A DNA stretch of 64,000 nucleotides from Rhizobium sp. RM. Its GTDB lineage: Bacteria; Pseudomonadota; Alphaproteobacteria; Rhizobiales; Rhizobiaceae. A program made the translations under genes and the position numbers. The stretch covers positions 372,001-436,000 of the forward strand of contig NZ_JACAWV010000008.1 in NCBI RefSeq assembly GCF_013390595.1. The letters are read 5' to 3'. Numbering within the stretch: the first letter of the stretch is position 1; each line of letters begins with the position of its first letter. The notes beneath the pieces are model-generated. The model ran no database searches, had not been told where the DNA came from, and saw only the letters and a program-made list of their open reading frames with translations. Shown here piece by piece: positions 8,591 through 17,839 of this stretch.

Positions 8591-9272
8591 TACTGAAGTT
8601 TCCATTGGCTACGGCACGGTGCTTGAAATCGCGCTTGTGTCGACGCCGGATGAATTCACCTACATTCGTGAGGTGTACGCCCTGACGCCACCATCCGATA
8701 CGGACGACAGCATCGAAGCAACTCACATGCAGTCTCCGAACAAGACGCGCGAGTACATTCCCGGCTTGACCGATTCTGGTGAAGCGTCTGCGGAAATGAA
8801 CTACGTTCCAGGCTCTGTCACCGATCGCTTCATCCAGTCGATCAAGGGCAAGAAGCTGATCAATCGCGTCACTTTCGAGAACGGTATTCAGGTGATCTTT
8901 CGCGGAAACCGGCAGGGCTACGAAAAAGATATTCCTGTCGATGATCGAAAGACTGCAACGCTTACGCTCCGCGTTTCCGGCGATCCGATCATGACTGGCG
9001 TCACAGCGCCCCGAAACATCGATCTTCCGCTGATCGAAGGCGTCGCAAAGGTCGGCGCACCGCTCACTGTCGATTGGGGCATCTGGGCAGGTGCTGAGGA
9101 TCTCTCCTATCAATGGAAGGTCGGTGGTGATCCCGTCCTCAATGCCAACACGTCGTCTTACGTGCCGGTCACGGCAGATATTGGCGAGGTCATCACCGTG
9201 GATGTGACGGGCGCGAATACGCTCTACAGCACCACCGTCTCCAGCGCGGCCACCACCGCCGTCGTTGCCTGA
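8583..9272 (+). CDS. Major tail tube protein with C-terminal Ig-like domain
   Basis: 229 residues. Residues 1-140 match the lambda gpV-like tube family: MADTEVSIGYGTVLEIA, SIEATHMQSPNKTREYIPGLTDSGE, MNYVPGS, then a strand-rich end. Residues about 145-229 form a separate Ig-like domain (LPLIEGVAKVGAPLTVD, LSYQWKVGGD, YVPVTADIGEVITVDVTG), of the kind displayed on the outside of tail tubes to bind carbohydrate or the cell surface. ATG at 8583, with AGGAG upstream, was chosen over the longer frame because the extension only overlaps DUF3168. There is no sheath gene, so the tail is non-contractile. Confidence 0.9.
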   Translation: MADTEVSIGYGTVLEIALVSTPDEFTYIREVYALTPPSDTDDSIEATHMQSPNKTREYIPGLTDSGEASAEMNYVPGSVTDRFIQSIKGKKLINRVTFENGIQVIFRGNRQGYEKDIPVDDRKTATLTLRVSGDPIMTGVTAPRNIDLPLIEGVAKVGAPLTVDWGIWAGAEDLSYQWKVGGDPVLNANTSSYVPVTADIGEVITVDVTGANTLYSTTVSSAATTAVVA

Positions 9273-9280
9273 GGTTCAAT

Positions 9281-9625
9281 ATGGCAAACCCAAATCTCGG
9301 CCAGGTTCACCTGCAGGCTGGCGACGAGGAATACCGCATCAGCTTTGGTATCAATGCCTTGTGCGAACTCGAAGACGTGTTCGGCAAAAGTGTCCAGAAA
9401 ATCGTCGAAGAAGATCTGAATGGCGATGATATCACCATGAAGGCCGTCCGGAATGTCGTCTGGGCTGGGCTTCTCGACCAGCATCCAGAGATTACGGTCA
9501 AGGAAGCTGGCAACGTCGTCAGCAAAGCGGGCATGCAGAACTGCATGGATGCAATCAGCAAAGCTTTCGCCCTGGCGTTTCCGGAGGCGAAGGGTTCGAA
9601 AAACCCTCGGAGGGGGAGAGGTTAG
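9281..9625 (+). CDS. Tail assembly chaperone G (GTA gp10-like)
   Basis: 114 residues. The protein resembles the gene-transfer-agent gp10 / phage tail chaperone family: NLGQVHLQAGDEEYRISFGINALCELEDVFGKSV, then a helical C-terminus (NVVWAGLLDQHPEITVKEAGNVV). It coats the tape measure during tail assembly and is absent from the finished tail. The normal reading ends at TAG 9623-9625. An adjoining open frame one base back encodes the T part, and a frameshift signal lies just before the stop (next entry). Confidence 0.85.
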   Translation: MANPNLGQVHLQAGDEEYRISFGINALCELEDVFGKSVQKIVEEDLNGDDITMKAVRNVVWAGLLDQHPEITVKEAGNVVSKAGMQNCMDAISKAFALAFPEAKGSKNPRRGRG

Positions 9626-9635
9626 ACCCTCTCCC
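9598..9635 (+). promoter_or_regulatory. Probable programmed -1 frameshift signal (G to G-T fusion)
   Basis: A G-AAA-AAC heptamer in the reading frame of G (9598-9604) is followed by a 9-base spacer and then a perfect 8-bp hairpin, GGGAGAGG / CCTCTCCC (9614-9635), whose 6-base loop contains the TAG stop of G. Slipping back one base leads into an open frame to 9927. The heptamer is not a perfect X-XXY-YYZ, since its first base is G, but heptamer, spacer and stem match known -1 signals. A five-G run at 9612-9616 is a second possible slip point. Confidence 0.72.
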
Positions 9636-9927
9636 ACTGCTGAAGTCTTGGGTGGAGGCGGGGCAGGATGAGTCTCGCTTCTGGACGTTGACATTCCGTG
9701 TCGTCAATGCCGTGCTTGATGGAGCGACAGCGAGGCTTCGTCACCAGCATAACGAGAATGCTTGGCTGGCATGGCACATCGAAGCGCTGGCGCGAACTGA
9801 ACGGCTGCCCTCGCTCAAGTCCATGCAGCATCAAATCGTGCGGACTAAGGCAAGCCCAGATCAAAACAATTCAAAACGAGAATTCAACGCGTGGTCCGCG
9901 TGGGTGGGGTCTCGGCAAAAGGGGTAG
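9604..9927 (+). CDS. Tail assembly chaperone T, made by -1 frameshift from G
   Basis: This frame is open without an ATG start. It contains WVEAGQDESRFWTLTFRVVNAVLDGATARL, a helical middle ending AWLAWHIEALARTERLPSL and a tail KREFNAWSAWVGS. It has the size and place of the lambda T segment, between G and the tape measure. If read by -1 slippage at 9598-9604 it adds 107 residues to the first 108 of G, giving a protein of about 215 residues. A GTG at 9652 could start a separate 91-residue protein but has no good ribosome binding site. The stop is six bases before the tape measure start. Confidence 0.75.
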   Translation, partial: PSEGERLDPLPLLKSWVEAGQDESRFWTLTFRVVNAVLDGATARLRHQHNENAWLAWHIEALARTERLPSLKSMQHQIVRTKASPDQNNSKREFNAWSAWVGSRQKG

Positions 9928-9933
9928 TGTCTC

Positions 9934-12036
9934 ATGGGCTCAGCTGTCATCGGCGCGCTGCGCGTCAATCTCGGGATCGACACTGCACAATTTAAAAATG
10001 GCCTGACCGGTGTTCGCAAAGCGATGGATCAAGCTGGTCGCGCTATGCAGAACTGGGGGGCGTCGCTTTCGAAGTATGTCTCCGCTCCGATTACTGCCGC
10101 CGGGATTGCCGTCACTGCTGCCGTGACATCCATGGCGAAGGACGTTCAAGATCTGCAAAAGGCGGCGCAGATTTCGAATACTGCATTCGAGGAGTTTCAG
10201 CGTCTGGCATTTGCGGCAAAGTCCGTGGGTATCGAGAGCGACAAGCTTTCCGATATCTATAAGGATGTGAATGATCGCGTTGGTGATTTCGTCGCGACTG
10301 GTGGTGGCCCGATGGCGGACTTCTTCGAGAAGATCGCGCCAAAGGTTGGTATCACGGCCGACGCCTTCAAGAACCTGTCCGGCCCTCAGGCATTGCAGCT
10401 CTACTACGACAGCCTCGTCAAAGCCGGCGCTTCGCAGCAGGATCTGACTTTTTATCTGGAGGCGATGGCTTCGGATGCAACGGCGCTTATCCCATTGCTT
10501 GCGAAAGGGGGTGAGGGTTTCCGCAAACTCGGCGAAGGTGCTGCGGTTATTTCGGACGAACAGGCGCAGGGATTGAAGGCGTACAATGATGGCATGCGCG
10601 CGCTTGGCGAAGCCATCCGAGCAGTCACGATTGCCATTGCGACGAGCGGCCTTCTTGAGTGGGTAACAAGCATAGTCACGAAACTGGCCGAGTTGATCCG
10701 TTGGGTCGCGCAGACAAATCCGGAACTGCTGAAATGGGGAACTGTGGTCGCTGGTGTCGCGACCATCATCGGACCTGTCGTTGCTTCGATCGGGCTTTTC
10801 ATTACGGTTCTTGCGGGGATCTCCGCTCCGGTTCTAGCTGCGGTCGCAGCAATTGCAGCGCTCGCGGCGGGTGCTCTCTACCTTTACGAAAATTGGGAAC
10901 GGATCCGGGAGAGTTTCCCGCTTGTGGGTCAGGTTGTCGACGCCGCCGTGGCCGTCATGAGCGCAAGTCTCAGTGGGTTCCTCGAAAACGCCCGATTGCT
11001 TGCGACCGGTATCGCGCAGCTTCTGACCGGCGATTTTGCTGGTGCATGGAGGTCCGCGCAGGAGCTGGTGCATAACTTCTGGCAAACGCTCGCGACTGTC
11101 GTGGAGACGATCTTTCCTGGATTGATTGCCTCCATTCAAACGAAGGTGGTTGAGATCGTTACCACAGTTCAGCAAGTGTCGAGCGAGGTGCTTGCGGCTT
11201 TTCAGGCTCTGCCTGCACAAATGGTACAGGTCGGAACGGATCTGATGATGGGGCTTCTCAATGGCATCACCAGCGCTGCTTCCAGTGTCGTTGAGGGTGT
11301 AAAGGGCGTTGCGTCTAGCGTCGTGGATGGCGTGAAGTCCGTCTTTGATATTCATTCGCCTTCGCGCGTGATGCACGACATCGGCACCAACGTGATGCAG
11401 GGTCTGAATAACGGGATAACCAACTTCTCCGGAACGGTGGTGAATACGGCGACCGGCGTCGCTTCCAATGTCACTGGTGCATTTTCACAGATGGAAAGCA
11501 TCGGCGATAAGCTCTCCAGCAGTCTGTCGAGCGCATTCAAAGGTGTGATCGATGGCTCGAAAAGCGTCAAGGAAGCCATTGCCGACGTTCTCGGAAGTCT
11601 CGCGGATATGTGGATGAACCAGGCCTTTCAGGCGCTGTTTGGTGGCGGTGTCGCAGGTAGCACTGGTGGCATTTTTGGAAGCATCTTCGGCGGTATCGGT
11701 AAACTGCTCGGATTTCAGAATGGTGGTTCGTTTCAGGTTGGTGGCGCCGGTGGCGTCGACAGCCAGCTCGTCGCATTCAAGGCAAGCCCAAATGAGCGAG
11801 TCACCATTACCAAGCCGGGGCAGGAGGGCCACAATGGTCGGGGTGGCGGCACTATGCGGGTGATCGTTGGCGTCGACCCAAAGAATGGTAGCATCCAGCC
11901 TTACGTGGACTCGAGCATTCAGCAGGCCGCCCCCGGGATTCAGTCTGGCGCTGTGGGGCAGGCTAATCGAATGGCACCTGGTGCCATGGCAAATTACCAG
12001 GCAACCCGTGCTGGGGGCGATTACAGAAATGGCTGA
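9934..12036 (+). CDS. Tail tape measure protein
   Basis: 700 residues. The N-terminus (GALRVNLGIDTAQFKNGLTGVRKAMDQAG) is the usual tape measure beginning. A hydrophobic block follows at about residues 268-315 (VVAGVATIIGPVVASIGLF and AAVAAIAALAAGALYLYENW), proposed in this family to cross the host membrane during DNA ejection. The C-terminal part has helical repeats and FDIHSPSRVMHDIGTNVMQGLNNGI, a widespread tape measure motif. The ruler rule of about 0.15 nm per residue would predict a tail near 105 nm. The stop overlaps the next gene by eight bases. Confidence 0.95.
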   Translation: MGSAVIGALRVNLGIDTAQFKNGLTGVRKAMDQAGRAMQNWGASLSKYVSAPITAAGIAVTAAVTSMAKDVQDLQKAAQISNTAFEEFQRLAFAAKSVGIESDKLSDIYKDVNDRVGDFVATGGGPMADFFEKIAPKVGITADAFKNLSGPQALQLYYDSLVKAGASQQDLTFYLEAMASDATALIPLLAKGGEGFRKLGEGAAVISDEQAQGLKAYNDGMRALGEAIRAVTIAIATSGLLEWVTSIVTKLAELIRWVAQTNPELLKWGTVVAGVATIIGPVVASIGLFITVLAGISAPVLAAVAAIAALAAGALYLYENWERIRESFPLVGQVVDAAVAVMSASLSGFLENARLLATGIAQLLTGDFAGAWRSAQELVHNFWQTLATVVETIFPGLIASIQTKVVEIVTTVQQVSSEVLAAFQALPAQMVQVGTDLMMGLLNGITSAASSVVEGVKGVASSVVDGVKSVFDIHSPSRVMHDIGTNVMQGLNNGITNFSGTVVNTATGVASNVTGAFSQMESIGDKLSSSLSSAFKGVIDGSKSVKEAIADVLGSLADMWMNQAFQALFGGGVAGSTGGIFGSIFGGIGKLLGFQNGGSFQVGGAGGVDSQLVAFKASPNERVTITKPGQEGHNGRGGGTMRVIVGVDPKNGSIQPYVDSSIQQAAPGIQSGAVGQANRMAPGAMANYQATRAGGDYRNG

Positions 12037-12742
12037 TATCATTGTTTGGCCAAGGGATGTCCTTACTCCCTTGGCTTGTTATGCAAACATAGTGCCGTTC
12101 TCGCGTTCTGGTGGCCGATCGCTCGGCGGCCTCGACCCGGCTGTACGCACTGATCTCGGATTCTGGTCTGTGGAGCATGCTGATGTGCCCGTTTCTTCGG
12201 TCGCTCAGCGTCGTAGCTGGCTAGCAATCCGAAGCGCGCTTGGTGGTCGGTCGGGGCTGATTGCCGTTCCTGTCTGGTCACAGGATGTCGCGCCTTACGC
12301 ATCGGGAGGTTATGAGGAGGGGTCGCTTGTTCCGCACAGTGATCTCTCAACCTTTTCAGATGGGACGGAGTATTCTCAGGGGGCGATGTCGATCAAGACG
12401 GTGGGCGTTTCCGCTATTGGTCAGACGACAATCCGACTCCGTGTAATTTCTGGGTCATCCGATCTTTCAGGTGTGCGCTTTTCGTATGAGCATGCGCTCT
12501 ACGAGACCGGTCGGATTATTCAGGAAGAAGACGGAGTGATCACCGTCTCGATATCGCCGACGGTGCGCTCTCTGATACCGTCCGATGCAGACCTGGAATT
12601 TGATGAGCCAACTTGTCTTTGCCACCTATCGTCTGACGATCAGATGGGGGCTGGGGTCGATCCGGTCCCCTTCGAGCGACGTTCGGTGTCTTTCGTTGAG
12701 GCGACCGACTACTGGAATAAGCTCGCGTTGGGGCTGGTGTAA
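12029..12742 (+). CDS. Distal tail protein (position of GTA gp12 / lambda M)
   Basis: 237 residues starting MADIIVWPRDVLTP, with the ATG overlapping the tape measure stop by eight bases. The sequence is strand-rich, with no signal peptide or membrane segment. I recognise no specific family. Its place between tape measure and the DUF2163-like gene is that of the distal tail or adaptor protein in gene transfer agents and lambdoid tails, which begins the tail tip under the tube. The open frame continues upstream inside the tape measure gene, so the longer version was rejected. Confidence 0.7.
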   Translation: MADIIVWPRDVLTPLACYANIVPFSRSGGRSLGGLDPAVRTDLGFWSVEHADVPVSSVAQRRSWLAIRSALGGRSGLIAVPVWSQDVAPYASGGYEEGSLVPHSDLSTFSDGTEYSQGAMSIKTVGVSAIGQTTIRLRVISGSSDLSGVRFSYEHALYETGRIIQEEDGVITVSISPTVRSLIPSDADLEFDEPTCLCHLSSDDQMGAGVDPVPFERRSVSFVEATDYWNKLALGLV

Positions 12743-13314
12743 TGGCAATTCAATCGCTGCGGGTATTGTGCCAGGTGGACCTTCCCTCCGGGGTCATCCG
12801 CTTGTGGGATGGTTCCGGTGGACCGTTCGTTGATGATGCGGGAGAAATCTGGAGAGCTTGCGTTCTCACGGAAGATGCCCTCAATCAGATCGAGATGGCA
12901 ATCAACGCCGAGGCGTTCACTCTGGCGTTGGTTCTGTCGGGTATTGATGAGAAAACGTCTAACCAAATCTGGCAAGACTATCAGTCTGAGGCGATCAAGG
13001 GTTCTCGCTTTCGAATTCTTCTTCAGGAGTGCGATGAATTTGAGCAGCCTGCGGGCAACCCAGATGTGAAGTTCACCGGCAGGGTGGACAACCTCCTGTT
13101 CTCGGATACCGCGAATTCTTCGGGGATTCAGTCCACAGTGACTGTCGAAGTGACCAACCGCTTTACGCTTCGTACTCTCGCGAATGGTTCTGTGCTTTCC
13201 GATGTGGACCAGAAGGCTCGAGCGAAGGTACTCAACCCGTCAGCTCCGCTGGACAGGTTCGCTGAGCGCGTGAATACATTGCGAGACAAAACTATCAGGT
13301 GGCCGAACTGGTGA
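12742..13314 (+). CDS. Tail-tip hub protein, DUF2163-like (GTA gp13 position)
   Basis: 190 residues, start ATG in TAATG overlap with the preceding stop. The beta-rich sequence begins LRVLCQVDLPSGVIRLWDGSGGPFVDDAGEIWRA and contains VKFTGRVDNLLFSD and VTVEVTNRF. This resembles the N-terminal half of DUF2163 tail proteins, which form the hub below the distal tail ring. Compared with full gene-transfer-agent gp13 (about 290 residues) it is short. The stop is shared (TGATG) with the start of the peptidase-like gene. Confidence 0.65.
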   Translation: MAIQSLRVLCQVDLPSGVIRLWDGSGGPFVDDAGEIWRACVLTEDALNQIEMAINAEAFTLALVLSGIDEKTSNQIWQDYQSEAIKGSRFRILLQECDEFEQPAGNPDVKFTGRVDNLLFSDTANSSGIQSTVTVEVTNRFTLRTLANGSVLSDVDQKARAKVLNPSAPLDRFAERVNTLRDKTIRWPNW

Positions 13315-13709
13315 TGGATCAAACGCTGGCTGCATTTCTTCACTCCTATAGAGATAAGCCATGGATGCCAGGTCGCGTTGACTGCTGCATGTTTCTGGCT
13401 TCTTGGGCAATCTGGTTGGGGCATAGCGACCCTGCCGAGCACTTACGTGGCACTTACGACAGCGACGAGGGTTTCCGTCGCCACATTAGTGAAGCCGGAA
13501 ACGTTGCGCTGCTGGTTGGCGCTTGCGCTGCCAAGATCAATGCCAAGACCATCGAGACACCGGTGTGTGGGAGTATTGGTGTAATCGGAAGCAGCCGGAA
13601 CATAGATCACCAGTTCGGCGCGATTTTTGATGGAGGTCGATGGTTGGTCCGCTTCATCAATGGAGTGGCGCCAATGAGCGCGAAATCCTTGGCAATCTGG
13701 GCGATTTAA
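13314..13709 (+). CDS. Tail-tip peptidase-like protein (NlpC/P60-like, DUF6950 type)
   Basis: 131 residues. The segment PGRVDCCMFLASWAIWL has the Asp-Cys pair seen at the nucleophile of NlpC/P60-like tail peptidases, and HQFGAIFDGGRWLVRF could supply the histidine strand. In lambda (K) and gene transfer agents (gp14) such proteins trim peptidoglycan or help assemble the tip. Position directly before the large receptor-binding protein agrees. I infer the function from the motif and order. It is shorter than classical NlpC/P60 and catalytic residues are not certain. Confidence 0.68.
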   Translation: MDQTLAAFLHSYRDKPWMPGRVDCCMFLASWAIWLGHSDPAEHLRGTYDSDEGFRRHISEAGNVALLVGACAAKINAKTIETPVCGSIGVIGSSRNIDHQFGAIFDGGRWLVRFINGVAPMSAKSLAIWAI

Positions 13710-13713
13710 AACA

Positions 13714-15765
13714 ATGACAGGTCTGATCGAACTTGGCGCGTTGATTGTATCATCGCTCGCAACAACGACGCTTGCTGCAAACGCTCTGTATCTAGGCACT
13801 CTTGCCTTGGCGTACGGAGGGCTGGCCTATGGCGCCGCGCTCTTGCAAGGTTTGTTCGTCGATAAGCCGAGCGTACCGAAACCGGAGGACGGAAGCTACA
13901 ACCTAAAGCAGAACGTCCCGTCTCTGGCCTATGTTTTGGGTCGAGTAAAAAAGGGGGGCGACTACGCTTTTCTGGAGGAAATCAACGGTTATGCCTTCCA
14001 CATTATCGTCATGGCAGCGCACCAAATCCAAGGATACGTGCAGCATTATCTTCATGATGAGAAGGCCACACTCGATGGCCTGGGAAGAGTAACGTCGCCG
14101 TCGCATTTTGTTACCAGTGGGACGGATTACTATGTCATCTACAATACCAGGCTTGGCCTCAATGCAGAGACGGCTTATCCCGACATCGTGAGTAATTTCC
14201 CTACAATCTGGTCGAACGATCATCGAGGGGACGGATTAGCCACAATCCGGATGAGTTGCGCCACGGCTGGCAGTGAAAGCTACTTGTCGGTTTACCCAAA
14301 CCAAATGCCAGTGCCTTCAGCTGTTATTGACGGTGCTCTGCTTTATGATCCTCGGATTGGTGATGTCGTTTTCCGAACAAACATAGCGCTGATGCGATTG
14401 TGGCACCTCACAAATCCAGTCGGCGGGAAGCTCAGCTTGGCTGATATGTATCTGCCGGACTGGTCTCATGCGGCCAATGTTTGTGACCAGATCGTCATTA
14501 ACCGGTCCGGTGGAAGCGAAAATCGCTATCACGGTGGCATGTGGTTTCGGGCAGATAATGATCCTGTGCAAGTCGGCAGGATGATGGATCAGGCGGCGGA
14601 ACTTGTTGTCTTTGAGCGCCCGGACGGCCTGATTGGTGTTCATGCTGGAGAATTCGTTGAGCCTGATGTCAGGCTTGTCAGAGAAGATGTTATCAGCTTT
14701 CAGCTGGATGGGAACACGAGAGATAGCTCAACGGTTCTCGCCGTTCGTGGTCGTTATACAGACCCAGGCAACGACTATAATTCTGCTGACGCGGCCATCT
14801 ATGGAAATCCTTACATTGGTGAGGATACGGAACGCACTAAGACCTTGGATAACACGGCAATCCAGAGTCACAATCACGTCCAGCGCCTTCAGAAAATAAC
14901 ATACATCAGGGCGAATGCACCTAAGGTTTCAATCCTTGCTCACTATGAGCCTGCGAAAAAAGTGCCCTACAGACGCTTCGTTCGAGTGCATCTGCCGCCA
15001 AAAATGAATGAGGTCTTGGTGGAGATAACAGCGACACCAAAGTTGTCTCTTCGCAACATGACTGTCGAGTTTTCGGGGATAGTCGTTCCTGACAATATTT
15101 ATGACTTCAATGCCTCAACGGAAGAGGGTGAGCCCGGCACGAATGTTGAACCTCTGCCGCGAGGTGGTGTACCACTGCCGGTGAACTTCAACGTCACTAT
15201 ACAAAACGAAACGTTGGCCGGCGGTCAAACGGCTGCCTATGCTCTCGCAACGTGGGACCTTGTATCGAACGCATTGATTTATGAATTGGAGTGGGAGACC
15301 GTATCAGGCTCGGAGCCTGCGAGGTCGACCAACTCTAAGTCGGGCGACGTACAAGTTCGTTCCAACTATCTCTCAGACGGCGCTCAATACCGTTTTAGGT
15401 TGAAGGCGTGGTCGAATGGCGCCAGTTCGGACTGGACAGACTACGAGATAAGGACGGCGACAGCCGATCCTTCACCGCCAGCTGCAGTCATCGGAGCTTC
15501 GGCTGCCGGCGGGAGTGGGCAAGTCAGTTTCTCTTGGACGGCGCCAAACAGCCCCAACTACGCAGGTGTCCGCCTATACCTCAACACCAGTAACACCTTT
15601 GTCGGCGCTTCGCTTGTGGCGACCGAATATGGCCCCGCAAACATCGCTGATGGCCGTGTTGTGACAGGCGTCACCGCTGGCACAAAATATGGCTTCATCG
15701 TTTCCATCAATGCGTCTGGAACTGCTGCAACTCCCGTAGCGACTGGCGTAATAATCGTAACTTGA
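13714..15765 (+). CDS. Tail tip / central fibre protein (J-like) with fibronectin type III end
   Basis: 683 residues. A hydrophobic N-terminus (ALIVSSLATTTLAANALYLGTLALAYGGLAYGAA) precedes the conserved start of this family, QNVPSLAYVLGRVKKGGDYAFLEE, and a long middle with GEFVEPDVRLVREDVISFQ. From about residue 485 there is a proline/glycine linker, then two fibronectin type III-like modules (ATWDLVSNALIYELEWE... and AAGGSGQVSFSWTAPNSPNYAGV). It occupies the J position, closing the tail tip and probably contacting the host. It is well short of lambda J (over 1,100 residues), perhaps because adsorption is delegated to the spike that follows. Confidence 0.85.
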   Translation: MTGLIELGALIVSSLATTTLAANALYLGTLALAYGGLAYGAALLQGLFVDKPSVPKPEDGSYNLKQNVPSLAYVLGRVKKGGDYAFLEEINGYAFHIIVMAAHQIQGYVQHYLHDEKATLDGLGRVTSPSHFVTSGTDYYVIYNTRLGLNAETAYPDIVSNFPTIWSNDHRGDGLATIRMSCATAGSESYLSVYPNQMPVPSAVIDGALLYDPRIGDVVFRTNIALMRLWHLTNPVGGKLSLADMYLPDWSHAANVCDQIVINRSGGSENRYHGGMWFRADNDPVQVGRMMDQAAELVVFERPDGLIGVHAGEFVEPDVRLVREDVISFQLDGNTRDSSTVLAVRGRYTDPGNDYNSADAAIYGNPYIGEDTERTKTLDNTAIQSHNHVQRLQKITYIRANAPKVSILAHYEPAKKVPYRRFVRVHLPPKMNEVLVEITATPKLSLRNMTVEFSGIVVPDNIYDFNASTEEGEPGTNVEPLPRGGVPLPVNFNVTIQNETLAGGQTAAYALATWDLVSNALIYELEWETVSGSEPARSTNSKSGDVQVRSNYLSDGAQYRFRLKAWSNGASSDWTDYEIRTATADPSPPAAVIGASAAGGSGQVSFSWTAPNSPNYAGVRLYLNTSNTFVGASLVATEYGPANIADGRVVTGVTAGTKYGFIVSINASGTAATPVATGVIIVT

Positions 15766-15781
15766 TAACGGAGAGCATCGC

Positions 15782-17779
15782 ATGCCGCTAACAGCTGCCG
15801 AGGTATTTCGCGACTTCGAAACTGAGGGTGTCCCGTCGTCTGGACCGCATCAGCCGCGAAAGCCTGAAATTCGTACTCTTTTAAAGCAGTATGAGACGAT
15901 CATTTCCGCATTCACCGCTTCTGGAGGGTTCGTTTTTGTCACGAAGGCCGCACTGGATGCGGATTTGACCCACGTAGCAAATAGCTCCGCATGGGTGATC
16001 GGTGATGCGGTTGTTGCGAACAACGGTGTATATCGGAAGATTGGAGCGCCTGGTTCCGGCTCATGGTCGCGCGTTGCCGATCTGCCGTATAGCTTCATCT
16101 TTGCATCTAACACTGGCGACGGCGACCCGAATGCGATTGAAGCGACCACGAGCATTCCTGTCAGCGCGTCCGCACTTGTCCTGCTGCCTGTATCAGAGAC
16201 AAACACTGCGTCTCCGGTAACCGTAAGCTTCAATGACGGCGCAGTACTTACCATTAAGACCAACAGCGCAAACGATGTTGCTGTGGGTGGATTGGTCTCT
16301 GGCATGTTGGTTATGGGCGTCGTTACGGGTGCGTTTTTCAGGATCGTCACTGATCAGGTTGCGACCGCGATCGTTGCTGCCGCAGAAGCAGCACTTCAGG
16401 GCGCTCTAGATGCGCGCGACGCGGCCTTGACTGCAGTGCCCAACGTATTTCCTGCGACCGTTCCGGAGATGGCTGCGCTTGACCCTTCCAACAAGCTGGC
16501 CGCTTATCTTCTTGCCGCCGGCAGGGAGGGGCAGTTTAAAAAGGTGAACTGGTCTGATGTCTCGACTGTTGGTGCGGTTGATACGGCCAATGGTATGGTG
16601 GTTCGCTCGACCTCGGACAACACGAAGGCTTGGGCGCGCGTCAACACTGAGGGATGGCTTAATCCTTTATGGTTTGGTGCAAAAGGGAATGGCGTCGACA
16701 ATGATAGTGCAGCGATCGAAGCGGCAATGGCGACCGTTGGAGATGGGCAGAGGGCGACCATTCTTTTGCCTCCCGGAAAGAACTTCCGTCTGACTGATGA
16801 TGTCGATGTGCCTCCCGGTAAGATCATCAAGTTCATGGGACTGGGGGCGGAGACCTCTTTGGTTACCGTCAATGGCGCAATTGATGGATTCATTCAGGAC
16901 AACACTGCGGGAACGACACTTACCTCTGGTATCGAATTTTCAAATTTCAGGCTGGCTGGTAGCGGCGGCGCTTTACGTGGCATCTGCGCAAAAGGAGGGG
17001 GTGTGCCTGGTGGCACGGATGCCCGCTGCCACCTCATCCATATCAACAATATGCACATCAGCGGCTTTGGGGAGGCGATCAGGCTTGAGAAGGCAACGAA
17101 CTTCCTGCTCACGGACATGTTCCTGTTTGGGAATGGCTTCGGCGTCAGGACGTTGAATGCTGGTGATGGCAAGGTAACGGGCGTAAAGACCGGCTCCAAC
17201 ACCCTTGGCGCGTTTTACATCGAGGGCGGTGCAGGAGGGGCGTGGGACGAAGGTTTCAACATTCACGGATGCCACCTTAATGGCGACGTTGTGGGTGTTG
17301 TTTTTAAAAACATGTTCTACTGCTGGCTGGTGTCGACGCAAGTTGGATCTACGACAAACGGAACAGTGCAGATTGACAACGCCGACAACTGCACACTCAT
17401 CGGGAACGAAATATCAAACACCCTTGGCAATGCTGATGGATTGGTATTTTTGAACAGCCCCGACCGCGCAATTGTGAAGGGTAACTTTATCAATGGCTGC
17501 AGGAACTACGGCGCGGTAATAACGGGCTCTCGGCACGTGATCAGCGGCAATATTTTCAATGGGAACGGGGCCAACTCCGGTCGTGACTTGCAGCTGAGTA
17601 ATGTCGCTGGCGCGATCATTGATGGAAATCGCCTCCTCTCAACGCCCCTGGCTGCAAACTCCATCGAAGAAGCTGGGGCTAGCGATTACAACATCATCTC
17701 TCTGAATAACTGCGCCAAGGCTATTGTTAAGGTGGGTGCAAACACCATTACCCCCAATAATATCCAAAACGCTCCCTAG
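15782..17779 (+). CDS. Tail spike with right-handed beta-helix
   Basis: 665 residues, ATG preceded by ACGGAGAG. The N-terminal 250 residues are a virion-attachment part with strand and short coil segments. From about residue 295 the sequence LWFGAKGNGVDNDSAAIEAAM is the classical opening of pectate-lyase-like beta-helix spikes. Repeating short strands rich in Asn, Gly and Val follow (NMHISGFGEAI, IDNADNCTLIGNEIS, GNIFNGNGANSG) to the end. Such spikes bind and often cut capsule, exopolysaccharide or O-antigen. The substrate cannot be read from sequence. Confidence 0.87.
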   Translation: MPLTAAEVFRDFETEGVPSSGPHQPRKPEIRTLLKQYETIISAFTASGGFVFVTKAALDADLTHVANSSAWVIGDAVVANNGVYRKIGAPGSGSWSRVADLPYSFIFASNTGDGDPNAIEATTSIPVSASALVLLPVSETNTASPVTVSFNDGAVLTIKTNSANDVAVGGLVSGMLVMGVVTGAFFRIVTDQVATAIVAAAEAALQGALDARDAALTAVPNVFPATVPEMAALDPSNKLAAYLLAAGREGQFKKVNWSDVSTVGAVDTANGMVVRSTSDNTKAWARVNTEGWLNPLWFGAKGNGVDNDSAAIEAAMATVGDGQRATILLPPGKNFRLTDDVDVPPGKIIKFMGLGAETSLVTVNGAIDGFIQDNTAGTTLTSGIEFSNFRLAGSGGALRGICAKGGGVPGGTDARCHLIHINNMHISGFGEAIRLEKATNFLLTDMFLFGNGFGVRTLNAGDGKVTGVKTGSNTLGAFYIEGGAGGAWDEGFNIHGCHLNGDVVGVVFKNMFYCWLVSTQVGSTTNGTVQIDNADNCTLIGNEISNTLGNADGLVFLNSPDRAIVKGNFINGCRNYGAVITGSRHVISGNIFNGNGANSGRDLQLSNVAGAIIDGNRLLSTPLAANSIEEAGASDYNIISLNNCAKAIVKVGANTITPNNIQNAP

Positions 17780-17839
17780 CGCGCCGCATCACCGTCGATA
17801 TACTGCCGCCCGATTTCAAATCAAACGCCGGGGGGCGCA

